Source of the DNA: Armatimonadota bacterium
GTDB taxonomy: Bacteria > Armatimonadota > Zipacnadia > Zipacnadales > UBA11051
DNA length: 64,000 nucleotides
Direction of reading: 5' to 3'
NCBI GenBank assembly: GCA_013178155.1
Contig: JABLXH010000026.1
Span: 1 to 64,000, forward strand
Shown piece by piece: positions 29,659-40,999 of this stretch (positions are counted from its first letter, which is position 1; every line of letters starts with the position of its first letter). A program made the position numbers and the translations under genes. The notes under the pieces were generated by a model that was given only the letters and a program-made list of their open reading frames with translations, ran no database searches and was not told the origin of the DNA.

Positions 29659-30918
29659 ATGACCAGTCGAACACCTGCTGCCCTGCTGATCGCTGTGGCC
29701 TCGGGCCTGGGTGCAGCCGCGCCCGCGTCGGATGGCCCTGCCCCGGCCTTTGAGAGGCCACAGCCCATCACCCTAGCAAAGCTGAGCGAACGGGAGGTCG
29801 CCGGGGTGTGTGCCGTAGAGGTCTGCGACTACGCTCCCGGCCATTACACGGGGCCGCTGGAGCCCAGCCCCCCGCACGCCGACCTGAACCCGCGGAGAGC
29901 GGTCATGGTTCTGTGGGAGGGCCACGCCCACCGGCTCGTCTTCAGCCACGAAGCCAGCTACTGCCCACTGCTGGAGCTACCCGGCGGGGAGGCGATGTGC
30001 AACCAGTTCTTTGAGGGGAACCTCGGCGAGGCCGAACTCTTCAACAACATGGGACGCAAGGAGAGGAACAGCTTCGTCGATATCCTCGAGGGCGGGCCGC
30101 AGCGCGTCTGGGTGCGCTGGACCTACTTCGCCGTCAACATGCTCGACGACTCGGCACCTCGCCTGCGCGGGTCCGAAGACTACTTTGCGTACCCGAACGG
30201 GCTTGTCCTGCGGCGGATGCGGTACGAGAGCCTGATGCCGGAGGCCGTGATCGGCTACAGCACGCAGCCGGTCGAGCTGTTTGGGGTGGCGCCGGTGGGC
30301 AAGCTCATCCGCGACCTGTTCCCGCGCGATGCCCGGGAGGGCGACTACCTCACCCACACGGCGCTCGATCTCTACAGCGACCGCCGCTACGACATCTTCT
30401 GGGGAGAGGACGGCAGGGTCCGGCGCAGCGGCGACGATGCCACGCTGGCCGCGATCTCTAGTTCGCCAGGCTGTGCTCTGGTCATGCCGTTCCGAGAGCG
30501 CCTGCTGTTCGCGATCCTGGGCCATGCCAGCGGCTTCCCGCCAGGCAGGAACCAGCTGATAGACCATTGCACGCCGGGTGCCGAGGGTGGCTGCGGGTGG
30601 GGCACGGGCCTCTGGGATCACTGGCCAATCGGGTGGCTGAACTCCCAGACTTCGCTGTGGAAGCCCGGCTCCCCCTACTCCTACAGCTTCGGATCCATCG
30701 GCCAGTTCTTTGTCCCGGAGGGGAAGCGTATCCGGTCCTTTGCGGAGGACTATCCGCGGTACTGCCAGGACATGGAACTCAATCGCTGGACAGCTGATCG
30801 GGTCTTCTACGTCCTGCTGGGCGCGGCCCAGGACTGGGACGAGATCCGCCGAATTGGTCGCGCCTGGTTGGGCAAGGGAGCGAAGTGCGCCGAACCGGAC
30901 AGCATCGCCGACCTCTAG
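29659..30918 (+). CDS. Secreted protein of unknown function
   Basis: Start MTSRTPAALLIAVASGLGAAAPASD at 29659; uninterrupted frame to TAG. Confidence 0.7.
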   Translation: MTSRTPAALLIAVASGLGAAAPASDGPAPAFERPQPITLAKLSEREVAGVCAVEVCDYAPGHYTGPLEPSPPHADLNPRRAVMVLWEGHAHRLVFSHEASYCPLLELPGGEAMCNQFFEGNLGEAELFNNMGRKERNSFVDILEGGPQRVWVRWTYFAVNMLDDSAPRLRGSEDYFAYPNGLVLRRMRYESLMPEAVIGYSTQPVELFGVAPVGKLIRDLFPRDAREGDYLTHTALDLYSDRRYDIFWGEDGRVRRSGDDATLAAISSSPGCALVMPFRERLLFAILGHASGFPPGRNQLIDHCTPGAEGGCGWGTGLWDHWPIGWLNSQTSLWKPGSPYSYSFGSIGQFFVPEGKRIRSFAEDYPRYCQDMELNRWTADRVFYVLLGAAQDWDEIRRIGRAWLGKGAKCAEPDSIADL

Positions 30919-30984
30919 CCAGCGACGGCGCACGAGGCAGGATCATGCACCGTGCTCCCGCGCTGCGTGAGGCTTCCGACCCAT

Positions 30985-31282
30985 CGCGCTGTGGGCTGGA
31001 GGCGAAGCGGTCACCCGCTCACTGGTCTTCAGCGGAAGCAGGCTGGAGATCAACCACCACACCGGGGCGGCTGGCAGTGTACGTGTGGAGCTCCAGGACG
31101 AGACGGGGGCGCCGATTCCCGGTCGCAGTCTCGCCGGCCGCGAGGAGATCATGGGCGACGGGATCGATCGTGTGGTGAGCTGGCGGGACGGGAGCGACGT
31201 CAGCGCCCTGGCGGGCAGAGCGGTACGCCTGCGGTTCGTGCTGCGAGAGCCGGACCTCTTCTCCATGCGCTTCGGCGACTGA
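30985..31282 (+). pseudogene. Relic: second copy of the 3' end of the 503-aa gene (27992-29503)
   Basis: VELQDETGAPIPGRSLAGREEIMGDGIDRVVSWRDGSDVSALAGRAVRLRFVLREPDLFSMRFGD aligns end to end with the last residues of the 503-aa protein; nucleotide match begins near ggctggaggcgaagcggtcacccg. Confidence 0.9.
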
Positions 31283-31456
31283 ACGCGAGTGGAGCTTCGA
31301 ACTGGCTTCGTCGCCGCGGGGAGTCGTTGCGGAGATATCCCCGGCGCCGTCCGGGGCCGCTCCTGGAACCGAACGCGCCTTCTGCTCTCGCTGGTCCCAG
31401 GCGCAGTCGGCCCAGGAGGGCCCAGGAGTAAGCCCGATAACCATTCAGGAGAACCC

Positions 31457-32770
31457 CATGCACCCAACCGAAAAGAAGCGAGACTGGTGGGCTTTCTGGA
31501 TCTGGGGCCTGGACTACACACCGAGAACAACGTTCATCTCCTGGCGCGTCGGGAGTTCGTATTGAGCGCCATCCAGGGGAACGCCGTACTCCGCATCACG
31601 GCGAACAGCCGCTACCGGCTCTGTCTGAATGGTGTTGAGGTTGGGCGCGGCCCCAGTCCGTCGTACCCCCGCTGGCAGTACTATTCCCGGGGCTGCACCT
31701 ATGGCGGCCCCAAGGAAGTCGCCGATCCGTTCGCACTCTGTCACGATGATGACACGTGCGCGGTTGTGACGCCGCTGAACCCCCAGGATGGCACGGTCCT
31801 GACCCCGGATTTTGGGCGCAACCTGGTCGGCTTCTTTGAGCTGGACATCGCGGATTGTGCGGGCGGCGTACTTGACATCGCCTATGGGGAATCGCTGAAC
31901 GTGACAGACGTGGACCGCGTGGAGCTGCGCTCGGGAAGGCAGGTGTACTCCCCCTTTGAGCGGCGTGCCGGTCGCTATCTGGTCCTGACTTTCCGCGACC
32001 TGGGCGGGCCGGTCCGAATCCGCCACGTGCGCTGCCTGCGGCAGTCCTATCCGGTAGAGCCTCGCGGCGAGTTCCTGTGTAGCGACCAGCGCCTCAACCA
32101 GATCTGGGAGGCTGGCCGCTACACGGTGCAGATGTGCATGGAGGACCACTAAGAGGACTGTCCCTGGCGGGAGCAGACACTGTACACGGGTGATTTGGCC
32201 GTGTCGGCCCCGCTATCGTAGTTTGCGTTCGGCACCGAGAACCTTGCCCGCAAGTGTCTGCGCCAGATGACGCGACTACAGGGATGCAGACGGCCTGGTT
32301 CCCATCCCGGGGCCCGCGCCGTGCAGCCTGTTCTATTCCCCGGAATATCCAGCTTTCTGGGTTCACGCCATCTGGGCGCACTGGCAACACTGGGGCGACG
32401 AGGCGCTGCAGCGCGAGCTGTTTCCCAATCTCGAGCTGCCTGGCGTGGCGTGGAAACCGAACCGCCGCCGACGGGCTGTTTCACCCGCTTGAAGGCGAAA
32501 GCCGCGGACGTGGACGCGGCACTTGTCCTCCTCTGGCCCGTCCGCCGACCGGGTCGGTGTGGACTGCCGGAAGACCGTTGCCTCTGCGCGATGAGGCTGC
32601 TGCGCTTCAAGAAGTTGCCCCACTTCTGAGCCCTTGGGAAACGGAGCACGGCCTTGTTCGCCTGGGTCTCGACGCCAGCGTCACGCCGCACGTGGTGCGT
32701 GTGGTCACGCTCTCGACTGGCGCTCCCCCGCAGAGCGGTGTCCTGCCCGAAGCTGCCATCATACCGTGAG
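31457..32770 (+). pseudogene. Decayed alpha-L-rhamnosidase-like (GH78-type) gene
   Basis: MHPTEKKRDWWAFWIWG start, frameshift, GEFLCSDQRLNQIWEAGRYTVQMCMEDH*EDCPWREQTLYTGD (TAA 32150-32152), TAG 32219-32221, later frameshift (SLFYSPEYPAFWVHAIWAHWQHWGDEALQRELF). Confidence 0.8.
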
Positions 32771-33009
32771 GCCCTGGCCACTGACCCTTCTGGTGGCCGA
32801 GATCGCATCGGGCGCGGCGGTCCCTGCCGTTGGGTTGGGCGCCGCCTTATGGTCGCAAGGCCTGGACGGGACCACGCCAGTGCTGCCCAACAACCACCGG
32901 AGTATCTTATAATCTTTGATACAACACCCCCCAGTCCGGACCTTGAAGCTCCATTGGCGGTTGTGTAACTTCCCCTGGTCAGCCATGAGGGCTGCCAGGA
33001 CGCTGCCTG

Positions 33010-34326
33010 CCGGTTCCGCTGCGGCCTTTGGTCCCTGCGCTCTGCCGGCAGCTCTCGACTGACGGCTGGACCACCAGTTGTGCCAGTAGCTGTGCGAAAT
33101 CGCGGGGACAGTGCCGGGCGTGCCACAGAGGGTTCTGGCCGGCAGGCTTGAGCACAGATCGGGGGCGTACCCCGAGACCGGAGGAGGGAGGGCCCGGGGG
33201 AACTGGCGCGGGGATCGTGGTCGGGGGCATCCTGCTCCGCGAACCGGGAGATCCGCAGTCTGTCGCGGGCCGCGGGGGAGAGAGTGGCGACAGGCGGGGC
33301 CATTGGGAGGAAGTCCCCGGCCTGGGCATCGTAGATCAGCGCCGGAACCTGCAGACTGTGGCCGTCCTGCCCGGTCAGCTCCTCCCAGTCCGACCGCGTT
33401 CTCGCCGTGGCCTCGGGCTACTGCTCGTCGGCCCGGGATGCAACCACTCCCGTGGAGAAGAGGTTGTGATCGGACCGAAGGGTCGCGTAGCTTGCGCGGA
33501 TAGTGTGCAGGCCGGCGCCGCAGGCGGCAGATAGATTGCTGAAGATGACCACGCCCGGGGATTCGCTGACCCCCGATTCCGCCCTGGGCGTTGCGGCAGA
33601 GGTGTTGGAGACTGCAGTGCCGTTCTGCATCTCGTGGAACCAGATGCAGTAACGCCCGTTGTCATGGGCAATGCAGTTCTCGACCCTGCTCCCATCCTGA
33701 CGGCAGGAAAGGACGCCGTCGAGCTGGTTGTCGCGGAGAACGCAGCGGTCCACGAGGCCGCCCGGCGATTCGGCGAACTCCATGGCTTGCTCGGAAGTGT
33801 CGCACACCTGGAGTCCTATCATCCTGACGTGGGGTCGGCGGACGACGACTCGGCAGCGTTCGATGGTACGTTTGCCCGGCTCACCGGTGTCGTCGCCCCG
33901 GAGGATAGCACCGCCGATGGGATCAGCCCGGAACACCGCGGGCTGGGTCGCATCCGGGTATCCGCCGACGCTGAGCACCTCGTGATAGATGCCAGGCGCG
34001 ATGATCACCTCGTCGCCCGGCCCGGCGGCCTGACCGGCATGGATGAGGGTCTTCCGCGGATGCTCGCGGGTGCCTGGGGCCACGTCGTCTCCCTCTGCGC
34101 TATTGACGTGGTAGGTAGCGGCAGACGCCGGCAGACAGAAAGCGGCAATGATGGCCAGCCAAAGGCAATTAGCGAAAGCCCTCTGGGGAGGGGGAGTCTG
34201 CCTGGTCCGCACAGTCCGCCTGCGGGCTGTTGGCGGCCCGTTGGCAGCTTCCTGCCGGGCTGGCGGTGACGTGCGAGATTGGCGGGGGAGCGTACTGCGG
34301 CCAAGAGCAACCGCTGGGCCGGGCAC
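33010..34326 (-). pseudogene. Right-handed parallel beta-helix (pectate-lyase-like) gene with in-frame amber
   Basis: AATYHVNSAEGDDVAPGTREHPRKTLIHAGQAAGPGDEVIIAPGIYHEVL...; stop TAG at 33418-33420 followed in frame by PEATARTRSDWEELTGQDGHSLQVPALIYDAQAGDFLPMAPP. Confidence 0.65.
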
Positions 34327-37170
34327 GACCGTGGCTGGACAAAAGCGCTGTCATGCTGGACACCAAGTTCCACCTCGCCTGGCTTCCAAGCCACGATGCC
34401 GACTTCCGGAAGTTCTGGAAGCGCGTTGTGTCCGAGTGGGGATGGTCCCGGGGTCCGGTGACGGGTATCAAGCTGTGGAACGAGCCCTGGAACGGGCTCT
34501 CGATTGCCGGCTGGGGCGCCGACGACCTGCGTTATCGGGAAATGTTCCTGGTTCTGTGTGAGGCCGCCCGGGAGGCCTGCCGAGAGGCCGGCACTGAGGT
34601 GCTCATCGGCGATTGCGACCCCTCTTCCAATAGCTTCGACAAGCTGTTCGGGGATGCCGAGGACACCTTCCTGCTCTACCTGGACTTGTGCTCCATCCAT
34701 TACCATGGCATGGCGTGTCCCAGCACGTACAAGCCCTGGGTCAACCGCAAGGGGCCCCATGGTCGGGTACGCATCTGAGACACGTAGAGCTGGGTCGCCA
34801 ACTGCGATGACCGGGTAACCACCGTCACCGCCACGAACCTGTCCACGGGCCACGATCGCGCCGTGGGGGCGTATCACAGGGCCATCGCCACCGGAGGGCA
34901 CCACTGGCAGACCTTCGATTGCTTTGACGACTAGGGGCAGGTCCAGCGGAGGAACATGGTGCAGTGCTGGTCGGTCGCCGCGGCGGTGGGGGCGGTGAAT
35001 CACTTCATCGGAGAGCGCAGATTCCGGGAGCTGCTGTTTGGGAACGGGCTGCCGTGGGTGATGGTCCTTGACGGCCTTACGGGACCGGGTGGCCGTCCCA
35101 ACCCGGAGGACGGCACCGTGGTTGTTGTCGGGGACATCAGGGAGGCGTTTGGGGCGGACAACGTGCTTTTCCGCACCGCACGGGGCCTCAAGGAGTGGGC
35201 GCATGAGGCGGAGCTGGCGGCCCAGCTCCTGGCCCTGCCACCGGACGCGCCGGAGAACGAACGCGTGAAGCTCAGGGCTCTGACTGCCCGTGATGAGCCT
35301 CTGTCCGGCGCGAGCCTCGTCCTCCGGGCGGACGACGCCTACGCGCTGTTTGACTTCTGGGGCAATCCCGTGGAGTCGGGGCCGGAGGGGATAGTGGTGC
35401 CTCTAGACCGCCGCGGGCTCTTTCTGCGCGGCAACGGACGGCCGGGGAGCTTCGCCCGACTTCTGGCCGCTATCAGGACGGCGGGAATTGAGGGTATCGA
35501 GCCCCTGGCCAAGGCGTGCCTGGACCTGACCGCTCCCATCAGCACCCGCCCTCCTCTCCGGCTGCGGCTCACCAACGTCCTGAACCGTCCCATCCGGGGG
35601 CTGCTGCGGGTGACTCCTGGGGGACCTGACTCTGGAGCGGCCCGTCCGTTACGTCAGCTTCCAGCGCCACCAGACGCGGGAGCTCGTCTTTCGGGTCATC
35701 GGCGGCAAGCCCGACGCCAGCAACGCCTATCCGCTCAGCCTGGAGTTTGATGCGGGAGTGGATGGCCGGTCCACCCATCGGGAGGATCTGCACGTCAACT
35801 GCCACGCGCGGCGCACGGTGAGAGTGGACAGCCATCTTGGCGACTGGGAGGGCGTGCTGCCGCACAGCATCACCAGCGAGGGCGTGCAGAGGGTCACACT
35901 GAAGGAGTTTGCCTGGCAGCCCTTCAAGTCCTTCGACCAACCTGTGAGAAAGGGAGCGGCCACCGGCTTCCTGGCGTATGACGATCGGCATTTCCACTTC
36001 GCCGCCAAGGTTGCGGGTTCGACGCCGGATGAGGGGATGCTGCGCTTCGAGGCCCGCGACAAGGAGGAGTTCTTCTACCCGGACAAGTGTTACAAGCGGC
36101 AACCGGTGAGCGGCTCTCCGAGCGAGAGCTTCTCCGTGCGCTGGAGCGGCTTTGTGGTGCCAGAGCAGACGGGGCGGCGCACTCTCATCACGCTGAGCGT
36201 CGACGGGGTGAGATTGTGGGTGGCCGGTTAGAAGCTGATAGACAACTGGACCGTGCACGGCCCCGCGGAGGACGCCGGTGCAGTCCAACTTGAAGCCGGC
36301 AGGGCCTACTCGATTCGGCTGGAGTTCATTCAGAGCGGCGGAGGCGCGTGCATCTGCCTGTTCTGGGAGGCCCCGGGCCAGACGAGGGAGGTCGTGCCGG
36401 CGGGTTGCCTGCGACGGGCGCAAGCAGACGGGGCGGGTCTGCGGGGGGTACTTCCTCGGCACCGACCTCACCGGACGGTCAGCGGAGCGCGTGGACCAGC
36501 AGATAGGCTTTGATCCCTTCTCCCCGGAGCTGCTCAGGAAGGTTCTCCTGCCGGAGTCCTGGGAGATCCTCAAGGATCTCACCTGGCCGGCGGGGGTCCG
36601 TCACTACACGTACCGAAAGGACCCGGAGCTGCCCAGCGGCAACTCCCCGTACCATGATAACGTGCAACTCGCCTTCAACGTACTGCCGCCCGCGCGCAAG
36701 GACTGGTACGCGTGCCCGCCCGGCACCATGCCCGGATATGCCAGCATCGACGGCACCGAGTATGAGTACGCGCTCAATCCTTTGGTCCCACGTTACGGGG
36801 CGGCACTGAGATCTGGCGCCTTCAGTACGCTGGTATGCCCCACAAGCACCGCTGTCCCCACTCGCCCAAGTCGCCGCTGGACGGCCCGGTCTGGGACGGC
36901 AAGCTGGTCATCCGCCGCGACGCCCTTACGCGCTTTGTGGAGGCTACCCTTCCCCGGAAGGAGATCCGAGGGGTGCGCCGGGCCATCGAGGAGCGCCGGC
37001 CCATCAGGTTCTCTTTCCGCGTCAACGACAATGCCGGGCTGAGCTGCCTGGAGTGCTCCCGCGGGCGCTCCGTTGCCGGACGCAATTGCCTGGGGTCCTT
37101 CGCCGCGGACTGGGTCGAACACTGGGATAATGTGCTGGAGTCTGGCGTTCAAGCTGCGACGTCGCAATGA
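34200..37170 (+). pseudogene. Large decayed glycoside hydrolase with PA14-like domain
   Basis: TGIKLWNEPWNGLSIAGWGADDLRYREMFLVL; in-frame stops at 34776, 34785, 34932, 36229 (RLWVAG*KLIDNWTVHGP); frameshifts near 35620, 36420, 36810. Confidence 0.8.
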
Positions 37171-37445
37171 GCAGAGGTCCCAGACAGCTGGTCTCGCCCT
37201 CTCTGGCAACGTCGCATCGCCATCTGACGCCGTGGCAACCTGTTCACAGGAGTCCAGGACGCCAATGCCGCCAGCTCAGTCGGCCTCCTTTACAACGCTC
37301 ACACCGAGTCCGCCATACGCACAAGTCAGGCCCAGCGGTGGGCGCTTTCGAAGGGCCAGGAGCGCAGGTCGCTTCTGTCGTGCAGCTGCGCCCGGGGCAA
37401 CAAACCGGGCCGGTCTCCCCACTGCCGGGGAGGTCATCAGTCCGA

Positions 37446-39684
37446 TGTACGCCATCGGGCCTGTTTACCATCTCGCCTTAGCGGCCGCTCTGACCACTGC
37501 ACCCGCCGAGCCTTTGCCGCGTACGAGCTTGAGCGGTGTCTTCCCATCATGACCGGTGTGCACCTGGCTCTTGCAGGACGCGACGAGGTGGCGCCAGGGC
37601 GCCGGGTTCTCATCGGGCGTGCAGCCCCCGCCACACCTCATCAGAGCGCTCCCGGCGGCTGACGACAGCTATGTGGTGTCCATTGACGCCGATACAGTGG
37701 CTTTGGCCGGACGGACAGGGCGACTCTCTATGCCGTCTACCATTTCCTGCGCGACCTCGGCTGCCGGTGGGTGATGCCCGGCGCGGAGAGGGAGGTCATT
37801 CCACACCGGGAGCGCCTCAGCCTCAGGCCCTGCCGGATAGTCGAAGCGCCCGACTTTGCTGTCCGTGGTTTCATGTGTTCCGCGCAGGACTTCGTTCCTG
37901 ATGGGGGCTGGATACCATCGGACACCATGCTCGACTGGGCGCTGCGCCATCACTTCAACGCCCCCTGGTGGGGTGGCGGAGCGACGGAACTGTACGGAGC
38001 CCACCGCAGCCACGGCCACGACCAGACCACGGGTCACTCCTACCACGCCTGGGCACCGCCCAGGCTGCTGTTCGAGAGACGTCCCGAATGGTTCCCCCTG
38101 TTGGGCGGCAAGCGCGAGCCGTACCACAGTTCGGGGCGACCCAACCAGCTCTGCCTGTCGAACCGTCACCTGCGGCAGTACATCGCCAGGCAGATGATCG
38201 CCTATCTCGAGATCCACCCGCAGAGGAAGGTCCTGGCGCTCAACGCCGAAGACGAGCCGGCGAGCTGGTGCGAATGTGAGGCCTGCAAGGCCCTGGACCG
38301 GGTCGCGGTGGACTGGACGAAGAACGGGATCGAGTGCTTCCCGCTCACGGACCGGGTGGTGGACTTCGTCAATGATGTCGCCACCAGGGTGGCCCGCAAG
38401 TTCCCCGACCGGCTCATCGAGATGTACGCCTATGGCTCCACTACCGAACCACCGGTAGCCGCCCGCTGCCATCCGAACGTGCTGGTCAAGTTCTGCATGT
38501 GGCCTATCTGCGGGCGACACCAGGTCTTCGACCGCAACTGTGAGCGTAACCGCCAGTTCGTCGCGAAGCTCAGGGCCTGGCGCGAGCGCTCCTCCCACCT
38601 GGCGGTCTACAACTGCGGTGACTATCGCTACCCTGAGATCCCGGCTTGCAGCTACACGCTCACCGCCAAACAGTTCGCCGCCCTGCGCAAGCTGGGGGTT
38701 GAGCACGTTCTCGGTGAGACGGAGAACTCGCTGGCCGGATCGGCCGCGTGGTACACGGTGCTTGGCGAATCGCTGTGGGACACGGAGACCGACCCGCAGC
38801 GGGTCCTTGCCGACTTCTGCGCGGCCGCCTACGGCCCTGCGGCCGCGCCAATGACGGAGTACTACCAGACTCTGGAGCGCGGCCTCATGGGTGCCGTCGA
38901 GGCCCAGGGCGAGCAGAACACGACCATCAACAACCTGCACACCTTCAGCCCGGAAGTGGTCGCCAGAGGCCGAGAGCTCATTGCCAAGGCCTTCGACGCC
39001 GCCGCCGGCGACGACCGGATCCAGGCGCGCATTGACCGTGCGCTGTTCAACCTGCTGTACGCCGAGACCTGTCGCATCGCCGATGTCGGTCCTCACACGG
39101 AGGAAGCCTTCCCGGGCGGCCGGGAGAGCTTCGTGCTCCTGAAGGCCATCCAGCGCAAGCGCAACATCTGCTCCGGGTGGCCATCCACGGCCGCGCGCCT
39201 GAAGGGGTTCTACGTGCCGCCCCTTGAGGCCCAGCAGGGCGAATTGCTGGCAGCTTTGCCGATCGTCTGGAAGTTCCGCACGGACCCGTCGGATGTTGGC
39301 CTGGCCGAGGGCTGGCACTCCTCCGCGCCCGGAGACACCTGGACCGACATCCGGACAGACGCCTCCTGGACTGACCAGGGGCACAGTTACCACGGAGTCG
39401 CATGGTACTCCACCGAGCTTGACGTGCATGCCTTCCCGCCCGGCCGCCGGGTGTGGCTGCTGTTTGGTGCGGTGGATGGAGTCTGTCAGGTGTGGGTGGA
39501 TGGAGAGGCGGTGGGGGGCCAGGAAGAGGACCCCGGGCTGATGTGGGACAAGCTCTTTGCGCTGGACGTGAGCGCCCATGTCGCTCAACCGGGCCGGCAC
39601 CGGGCCCCAGTGCGCGTGCGCAAGGATAGCCACGCCGCCGGGATCTGGAGGCCCGTGGAACTTCGGCTTGGGGCAGGCGGGTGA
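37446..39684 (+). pseudogene. DUF4838 protein with GH2-like C-terminal module, frameshifted 5' region
   Basis: 637-aa open frame from 37771 with NAEDEPASWCECEACKALD; upstream DSYVVSIDADTVALAGRTGR and ATLYAVYHFLRDLGCRWVMPG lie in different frames. Confidence 0.65.
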
Positions 39685-39776
39685 CAGTACCCCATGGATC
39701 TTTGCCCACTGCCTTCATCAGGGCAAAGACGACTGCGGCCCGTGTCTGCCACTTGCCCAGCACCCCCGGAGGGCGG

Positions 39777-39806
39777 TTGACCCCCCAGCGTGGCGATGGC
39801 TACAAT
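39777..39806 (+). promoter_or_regulatory. Putative sigma70-type promoter for the nitroreductase gene
   Basis: TTGACC (39777-39782), 18-bp spacer, TACAAT (39801-39806), 58 nt upstream of the ATG. Confidence 0.5.
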
Positions 39807-39864
39807 TGGCCCAGCGGCCGGGGCTGCATGGTCCGGCCTGAGCCCCAGGAGGCAGATAGCGGCC

Positions 39865-40860
39865 ATGAACCGAACGTGTCCCGATCCGACCGACTTCCCC
39901 GCCAGCGACTCCCTGCAGGAGCAGGTCCGTTTCCTGCTGCACTATGCGATCCTCGCCCCCTCCAGCCACAACTCCCAGCCGTGGCTGTTCCGCATGGTCG
40001 GGGATAGGCTGGAGGTCCTGGCCGACGACAGCCGGTGGCTGCAGGTGGCCGATGCCGATCGGCGGGAGCTGTACCTGAGCGTCGGCTGCGCCCTGGAGAA
40101 CCTATTGGTGGCAGCGGAGCACTTCGGTCTTGAGCACACCGTGCACTACTGCCCCGACCCGGCGGACGAACTGCTGGCGGCGAAGGTGGAGTTCAGCCCC
40201 CCGGGCGAACCGGGGGTGTCCCGGCCGCCGGAACTGTTCGACGCAATCCCGGTGCGGCACACCAACCACCAGCCTTACGATGAGCGGCTGGTGGCCGAGG
40301 AGATTCAGCGGCGGCTGCAGGATATTGTTCACGACCCCGGCGTCCACCTGTGGCTTACGGGAGATCCCCAGATCCGTGACAGCGTGAACGAGCTGGTGGT
40401 GCGGGCCGACGCCGTGCAGTTCGCGGACCCCGCCTACCGCCGCGAGCTGGCGCACTGGATCGGCCAGGGCGTGTTCGGGACCTCGTGGCTGATGTCGAAG
40501 ATGGGTAGCCTGGCGGTGTCGTACCTGAACATGGGCAAGCCTCAAGGCACGAAGGACTCGGCCCTCCTGATGAGCGCTCCCGTGCTGGGACTCATCACCG
40601 GCAACGACGACCGCCGCGAGACGCAGATCCGGGCGGGGCAGGTCTACGAGCGGATCGCCCTGCTGGCGGCGAGCGAGGGCCTGTGGACCCATCCGATGAG
40701 CCAGATCATGGAGGTACCCGAGTGTCGGGTAGAGGTAGCCAGACTGCTGCCGGGGGATGGGGGCATCCCGCTGCACCCGTTCCGCCTGGGCTTCGCCGCT
40801 CCGGAGGAAACGCGGACCCCGCGGCGGCCGCTGGCGGAGGTCCTGGCTGGCGGTTGGTGA
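39865..40860 (+). CDS. Nitroreductase-family protein (Acg-like)
   Basis: HYAILAPSSHNSQPWLFRMVGDRLEVLADDSRWL, ELYLSVGCALENLLVAAEHFG, IRAGQVYERIALLAASEGLWTHPMSQ. Confidence 0.85.
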   Translation: MNRTCPDPTDFPASDSLQEQVRFLLHYAILAPSSHNSQPWLFRMVGDRLEVLADDSRWLQVADADRRELYLSVGCALENLLVAAEHFGLEHTVHYCPDPADELLAAKVEFSPPGEPGVSRPPELFDAIPVRHTNHQPYDERLVAEEIQRRLQDIVHDPGVHLWLTGDPQIRDSVNELVVRADAVQFADPAYRRELAHWIGQGVFGTSWLMSKMGSLAVSYLNMGKPQGTKDSALLMSAPVLGLITGNDDRRETQIRAGQVYERIALLAASEGLWTHPMSQIMEVPECRVEVARLLPGDGGIPLHPFRLGFAAPEETRTPRRPLAEVLAGGW

Positions 40861-40999
40861 GCGGCTTTGAGCGGCTGCCGTGCGCACAGCGCCTGGTAGT
40901 CGGTCACCCGTCTGGCCGGGCATAGTTGAGGCTGGCCGTAGTGACCAATCATGGTTCGGTTGCGGGCCTTCGGTCCCCATTCTGTCACGCGAGGGGTGA

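Noticed and set aside
9403-36231. Genome-wide TAG recoding (for example pyrrolysine or Gln) explaining the in-frame ambers
   Set aside because: Most affected genes also have frameshifts, TGA and TAA occur too, and many intact genes in the window end in TAG.
37669-39633. 654-aa minus-strand ORF antisense to the DUF4838 gene
   Set aside because: Composition artefact of high-GC coding DNA; the + strand frame has clear DUF4838 motifs and this frame has no family signature.
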